A stretch of DNA of 64,000 nucleotides, from contig MNCI01003851.1 in NCBI GenBank assembly GCA_015680685.1, forward strand, positions 256,304 through 320,303, written 5' to 3'. Positions 59,075 to 64,000 of the stretch are shown here, one piece after another; position 1 is the first letter of the stretch; every line of letters starts with the position of its first letter. The notes below the pieces were generated by a model. That model had not been told where the DNA came from. It worked only from the letters and a program-made list of their open reading frames with translations, and ran no database searches. A program made the position numbers and the translations under genes. This stretch comes from Gnetum montanum (taxonomy: Eukaryota; Streptophyta; Gnetopsida; Gnetales; Gnetaceae).

Positions 59075-59330
59075 AACTAATCATTTTACGCTAGTTACGC
59101 TACGCAGCGTACATCTGCATAATTTGTCATCAATTTGGTCATTTTACGCTCCGCTACGTAAATGAGCGTAAAACAGCTTGATGCATCATTCTCACGCTTT
59201 GTTACACTCCGCCACGCAACGCAGCGTAAACAAAGCTGATCAAAGTAGTTACGCATTTGTTACCCATATGCGCAATACGCTGATGAGTGTATTGCGCGTA
59301 ATCATGAAGTAGCTTCGGCAAAGATGCAAA
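59075..59330. repeat. U3 array of F with TTTACGCT / AGCGTAAA words
   Basis: TCATTTTACGCT-like starts at 59081, 59139, 59186 and about 59246 (spacing 47-60 bp). Each unit pairs ACGCT words with their complement: CGCTACGCAGCG, GAGCGTAAAAC, CGCAGCGTAAAC. Confidence 0.7.
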
Positions 59331-59442
59331 TAGCGTATGTTGCCATTTGACGGGATGAAGCCAGTTAGTCAAGTCAATGTTATTCGGGAAATTCGGGACA
59401 CATGTCATCAGGGTTGTGTCTTTTTCACAGGATGTCCCAGCC

Positions 59443-59450
59443 TATAAATA
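59443..59450 (+). promoter_or_regulatory. TATA box of the F LTR
   Basis: CAGCCTATAAATACTCTAGCC, a canonical plant TATA, 110 bp after the U3 array and 770 bp before the LTR end. Confidence 0.75.
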
Positions 59451-60228
59451 CTCTAGCCAACAAAGATACGAGGGTCGGAAAATCAAAGAGGCAATTGCAT
59501 TTTCTAAGCATCTAAGCAATTATCATCTCTGAGCAGAAGCAAGAGACAGTCTTCAAGCATCGGCAGCAGAAGTGATCATTTTCTTTTGGCAAAAAAAATA
59601 TAGCTTCCTCATCGAAGAACCTTGGCAGTCCTGAGCAGAGCCTACCCAAAACAGAGGAGATAGATCGGAGATCCGGAGATCATCTGGTGAGGTTGACAAG
59701 ATCTATTAATCAGATGCAGTTGATTGATAGGTGTTCGAGCTTGACCTTCCTTGTACTCCGCCTGTGATTTCCGAGGTAGACTAAGCTCCATTCTGCATCC
59801 TTTGTAAGAAAATTTTCCTTGTTATTTTGTGTATGTTTTGCACAAGGTAATCGGAATCTTCTTATTGTAACTTTGTGTACAAAATACTCAAACTTCTTCT
59901 TTGGGTCAAACTCTGGATCCTGAAATCTCGTACCTCGGTGAATTTGATTCGCATTTGCCACGTTAATGTTATCATTGTTGTTGCAACTTTATCTGCATAG
60001 TTTTCTCTCCTTTTACGATTTATCAAACCAAATCGCTCCACGAAACATTTATAATCTTAAATCGATTTTACTGATTAGTAAGTCCCTGTCTGATCGACAA
60101 GACCATTCAGGGTGCCGTGGATTCGTTTTTCCAACACAGCCCTCGCACGAATCTGTGGTTAAAATTGTGTACACGGGATTTTGTTTGGTATTTTCCAGCT
60201 GCCGAAATTTTCCGTCGTTACAGTTTTC

Positions 60229-60247
60229 TGGTGCTAGAAGGAGGGCC
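60229..60247 (+). other. Primer-binding site of F
   Basis: TGGTGCTAGAAGGAGGGCC, six bases inside the LTR; 17 of 19 positions equal to E. Confidence 0.75.
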
Positions 60248-60438
60248 TAGGCTCTGATTCATATTTTTTGGGTAGCCTTGTTAGCGATTTATACCCAAAA
60301 CCGTAAACGTAATACCTCTAGGGAAGTTTATGGCAAATCGTGTGGTGTATATCGGTCACAGGAACGATTCCTTTGGAATCCTATAGGGTAGAAAGCCTAT
60401 CAAATCTAGTCATTTGTCACCATTAATCCACTCAATCA
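60248..60438 (+). other. F leader
   Basis: Short non-coding leader from the primer site to the gag ATG. It lacks the tandem repeats found in the leaders of E and A. Confidence 0.5.
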
Positions 60439-63053
60439 ATGGATTCTGTATACACAACCACAACCGCCATGGTCCCTGCCAATTTGGGTGCCACATCTGT
60501 GAACCCTATCGCTATCACCAGATCAGCTCCTAGTGCAGCAGGACCTCAAGGACCATCGCGTCGATCATTGAGACTGCAAGGAAAAGACCCCGTATTTACC
60601 ATCATAACCCCTAAGGAATACAACTTCATCTACGTCAAGATCCAGGCAAAGCTTGCCCTTAGCCAAGCCGAAATCGAGGCGAAGAGGAATTCCAAAATGA
60701 TCCATCGAGGGGGTCAGGATTTCACCCATACAGCCTCTGACATCATTCCTTTGAACAAACATCAACATGAAATTATAACACAGTTGGTCATGGCCAAGAG
60801 CCAGGCTACACGGGCTATGACGGAACCCTAGAATGGGGAGGAAGAAGATGATGAGTTTGCAACCCAGTCCGAGCACTCATACCACACTCTGAACCCCCAT
60901 ACTTACGTCAATCCATCATTCCTGCTCAACGGAGAAGCCACCCCTCTTAACCTAGCCATGACCACACAGATGCATATCCCTATCATTCTGCAAGCCACTG
61001 TGTAGCTGTCTGGGCTACAAGTACAAATACCCCACAATAACATCGGGGCAGTTTCATCACCACGTGTACTCAGCATTTTGGTAGTGGTTCCAGCGACCAC
61101 CGCACCCCATTTCATCCCTCAAATCCAACCCCACACTATATCAACAACACGCCCGATGCAGACTTTATCGCTTCCACCCCTTCCAACCCAACAAATCACA
61201 GTCACCATTCAGCCACAGACATATGTCCAACAGCCTACCGCAAGTCAGTGGGCCAACCCCGTAGTGCAACATAACTAGTCTGTAGTATATGGTGTGTAGC
61301 CCTCGGTTGCACCCGCAACGTAGGTCCCATAGGTGGTTCTGCAATATCCCTATCCACATCTTATGCTACCCGTGGCAACTAACCTCTCTTCTGAAACCGG
61401 TGGATGGTGGTCTTCACAAGTCCCCCAGCCTGCAGGGATTCCCACCCCATCATCTACTAGCCAAACCATCCCACCATTTCCATTGCCTAGCGTTGCTTTC
61501 CTGGGTCAGCCCCTTGCTCCTCCTGCATAGACACCTCCATCAATAGGTCTGGACCAAGCCTTCTTACTTATTCAAACCCTCACTAAGGAGGTTATGTGCC
61601 TTAAGGCCGCTGGCTGAGACACTGTACAGATCATGGACTTCTACCAAGATGATCCTATTAGTCCAGCAGTCCCCATGCTTTCGTTGCCACTAGGGATGTC
61701 CTTACCTCATTTTATCAAGTATAATGGAGAGGGAGATCCTAATGCTCACTTGGTCACCTTCAGATCTGAGTCCTTGTTGTTACAATAGTGGCCACACACA
61801 ATTATCCGGGTCTTTGCTATGTCTTTAATAGGGAAAGCTTTGGATTAGTATCGAGCCCTCCCACGCTCTTCCATCTCAACATTGGAAGAGCTGCTAACGC
61901 AATTCGTGACCCGCTTTAAATACAACTTAAAGCCAGAAGTCACGTTGGATTAGCTCATGGGGGTGAAACAAGACCCGCTCGAACCCGTCCACAAGTTCAT
62001 ATAGCGTTGGAGTGCTACTTTGAATGAAATCCGTGAGCCAATCGCGGACTCACATCTAGTGGCTATCTTCAAAGGAGTAGTCAATGACTTCATCAAGTCA
62101 AAGTTGTACTATCTTTCCCCCAACTCTTTACATCAGGCCTTCGCCCAAACTAAAGGCATCCAAGATGCTGTGGAGGCTAGCAAAGACCCGGCGTATATCG
62201 CCTACAAGAGTGCTCACAACAAGGGCAAGGACAAAGGTAAAGTGACGACAACGACAGTAGCTACACTGGCTGAGGGCACAAAGAACAAGAACAAGAAGGC
62301 ACCTACAGCGCCTCCTGAGACCATGGCCAGCGCGGGCAGCACTAGCCAAGACACAGCTATGCCTGAAGGGCCCCCTAGCCAAAACCAAACTTTGAGCATA
62401 AAGATCTCTCAAAGTATACAGCCCTTCCTGTAAAACATTCAGAACTATTGAAACAATTGTTAGGGGTAGGATATATGCAACCCAAAAGGGTATCCGAAGA
62501 AGCTCTGAAGCGTCATAGACATCATTCTGAACTGCTGAAGAACCTTTCTCTAGCCCTACCTAATGAACCACCAGTTTCGAGATCTTTCAGGCTGGACCGT
62601 TTCTGTGACTACCACCAGCTATGTGGTCACGACATAGATTACTGTTGGGCATTGAAGGATGATATTCAATGCATGATCGATGATGGTCATTTAAAATTAG
62701 ACGGTAGTAGTCCAACGCATCCGGAAAACCAATCATTGCACGTGTATAAGGATCCGTTGAACGCAAACAACGCACCTTACATGATCAACGTAGTGACTAC
62801 GGACGGTGAGAGGAAAGTACTACCCAAAAAACCATTTGTTTTGCATGTACCTACCAACCCACCAAGGGGGGTAAACCTTTCATCAATAGCTAGTGGTGCC
62901 TCAAGGCCACCTTTTATCATTCGGGCACCTTCGCAGAATGCCACTCAGCCACGTAGTCACAGCAAAGCCGCGGCCTCATCTGCGTCCATGCCTACGACAC
63001 CCTTCATCATTAGGGTGCCAAAACCACTGGCTGCTCCTCTCACGCAGGGGTAG
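60439..63053 (+). pseudogene. F gag
   Basis: The ATG at 60439 follows CTCAATCA and starts MDSVYTTTTAM. N-terminal block LRLQGKDPVFTIITPKEYNF and VKIQAKLALSQAEIEAKRNS; a Pro/Gln-rich region (60900-61530); MDFYQDDPISPAVPMLSLPL; KYNGEGDPNAHLVTFRSESL; the capsid-like block through 62100; LYYLSPNSLHQAFAQTKGIQ; Lys-rich 62200-62300. After a frameshift near 62430 the second frame has the zinc-finger-like FCDYHQLCGHDIDYCWALKD and a linker with PFVLHVP, PFIIRAP and PFIIRVP. Stops in the first frame to 62433: eleven TAG, one TGA, one TAA; most stand where E has CAG. Confidence 0.88.
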
Positions 63054-64000
63054 ACCTCTAACCACAACCGCCAACCATCACCTGACAAGAGAAAGGGAGA
63101 GGACACATCTATTAACGCCACGAAGAACCACTCTACGCTCGACTTCCCTAAGCCTAGGCCCCTAGCCTCTGTGCCTTTGCCTGTACCTCCGAGGCAGGAT
63201 AAAGGTGCAGAAACACAACCACCTCCTCTTGGCAAGGAAAAGAACAACCCCCCAACTGATACCATTCCACCTCGGGAGATTCGTCTATTGGGACGAATGG
63301 AAGAAGACAAAGGGAATAAACAACCCAGCCGAGAGAAGGACCTCCTCGACGCGTTTACGCTGGTCAAACAAGCGCTAAAACAAAAAAATACAACGCTGAG
63401 CCTCTATGACCTGCTTATGACATCCCGAGAACACCGTGAGGCTATGGTCTGCATGTTGACATCCATACCTATGGAAGAAAGTTTGCTGGCAGAGGAGGAA
63501 GCGATACACGCTGTCATGTTTCCCTCCAATGCTGAGCGACCTAAGCCTACCTCGCTGACCTTTCATGACAAGTCTATCAAAGATGATCCTAAGAAAGGTC
63601 AGGCAATAACTGAACCCATGTTCATCACCATTCGGGTTGGTCAGTACCGAATCCGGAGGGTACACGTGGATGATGGCGCAGCTACAAACGTCATTCCTTA
63701 TTCCATCGTGGATAGGTTGGGTCTGGTCGACCAGATCACTCCCACAACGACAGCTTGCATAAAATCGTTCAACGGGGCATGGGTTCAAGTCAAGGGGATG
63801 GTGCATATCGAGTTTGTGGTGGGGGATCAATTCCCCATAGATGCCACATTCTTAGTCGTCGAGGAGATGCCTAGATTCAACCTGATCCTAGGGAGGTCCT
63901 GGTTAGCCCAGCTGAGGGCAGTTTCATCACTGATACGCCAAGAGATACACCTACCCTACGCTGGAGGGGAGGTTGTAATATGCGGTGATGAAATTAACCC
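63054..64000 (+). pseudogene. F aspartic protease and preceding linker, open to the window end
   Basis: In frame with 62448-63050 after one TAG at 63051-63053, then open for about 315 codons. LSLYDLLMTSREHREAMVCM at about 63400; protease MFITIRVGQYRIRRVHVDDG with the catalytic loop D-D-G-A-A-T-N at about 63672, IPYSIVDRLGLVDQI, VGDQFPIDATFLVVEEM, and the second motif NLILGRSWLAQL at about 63880. The sequence then runs IRQEIHLPYAGGEVVICGDE to the edge. The domain appears intact apart from the unusual D-D-G loop. It processes gag in the particle. Whether pol follows cannot be seen. Confidence 0.88.

Larger units (their letters stand above)
58837..60222 (+). repeat. 5' LTR of element F
   Basis: TGAAACACCG to CGTCGTTACA, 1386 bp, followed by GTTTTC and the primer site. 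Start shared with A, B and E, end shared with E. TATA at 59443-59450; U3 array at 59075-59330. Confidence 0.8.
38448..64000 (+). mobile_element. Element E: Tat-like element, interrupted by D and F, open at right
   Basis: 5' LTR 38448-40630, primer site, leader, gag (41194-43169 and 56116 onward), protease to 58340, minisatellite, then insertion of F at 58837. D sits in gag with a 5-bp duplication, and the gag frame is continuous across that site when one copy of the duplication is counted. The 3' part, including any pol and the 3' LTR, is not in the window. The coordinates given include the inserted D and F. Confidence 0.8.
58837..64000 (+). mobile_element. Element F: Tat-like element, right side outside the window
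   Basis: 5' LTR, TATA box, primer site, leader, gag and protease on the plus strand, cut by the window end inside the protease region. It is the best preserved gag-pro copy here: 62448-64000 stays in one frame with a single TAG. Base composition is less AT-rich than in A-C, consistent with fewer deaminations and a younger age. Confidence 0.85.

Noticed and set aside
60439-64000. TAG read as glutamine (recoded genetic code)
   Set aside because: TAG sits at ancestral CAG in decayed copies on both strands, TGA and TAA occur too, and the paired LTRs of D show CAG and TAG at the same sites. CHG deamination explains it.
1-64000. tRNA, rRNA or other structural RNA genes
   Set aside because: No cloverleaf, internal promoter pair or rRNA-like stretch was seen.

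Overview
The window is repeat-rich, AT-rich plant nuclear DNA with no intact host gene. It is almost entirely Ty3/gypsy LTR retrotransposons nested in one another and decayed to different degrees. Several carry a second, archaeal-type RNase H (aRNH), which is the hallmark of the plant Tat/Ogre lineage. The depth of nesting, the age of most copies and the lack of genes suggest a very large plant genome, perhaps a gymnosperm; that last point is inference.

Layout. 1-960: minus-strand relic of an unidentified gene. 1340-7000: old plus-strand Ty3/gypsy element (G) with both LTRs and remnants of gag, protease, RT, RNase H and integrase. 7673-9400: minus-strand protease/gag relic (H). 9869-19421: minus-strand Tat-like element (A) with two LTRs, gag and protease but no pol. 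19774-25827: left part of a minus-strand Tat element (B) with LTR, integrase, aRNH, RNase H and RT. 25828-38447: minus-strand element (C), apparently inserted in B; it holds a tandem-array-rich LTR candidate, a plus-strand (antisense) multi-exon pseudogene, protease and gag. 38448 onward: plus-strand element (E), whose LTR cuts the gag of C. 43170-56110: complete minus-strand element (D), inserted in the gag of E with a 5-bp target-site duplication. 58837 onward: plus-strand element (F), inserted in E and running off the window with an open gag-pro frame. The inferred nest is B > C > E > (D and F).

A, C, E and F share one gag-pro family. B supplies the matching type of pol, and a degenerate 27-31 bp minisatellite marks the gag-pro/pol junction. 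A has no pol where B has one, so it looks like a gag-pro-only, pol-dependent partner.

Most notable: (1) each Tat-like element has its own vocabulary of palindromic words in U3 arrays (unit about 58, 88 or 190 bp), also scattered in its leader; (2) in-frame stops are overwhelmingly TAG at former CAG codons, a CHG-deamination signature; (3) an antisense spliced gene sits inside C; (4) D has the domain order PR-aRNH-RT-RNH-IN, an extra ORF after integrase, and a captured gene-like segment in both LTRs; (5) PFxIRVP-type motifs are repeated in the gag linker of E and F; (6) an exact 21-bp repeat lies just after the primer-binding site of E.
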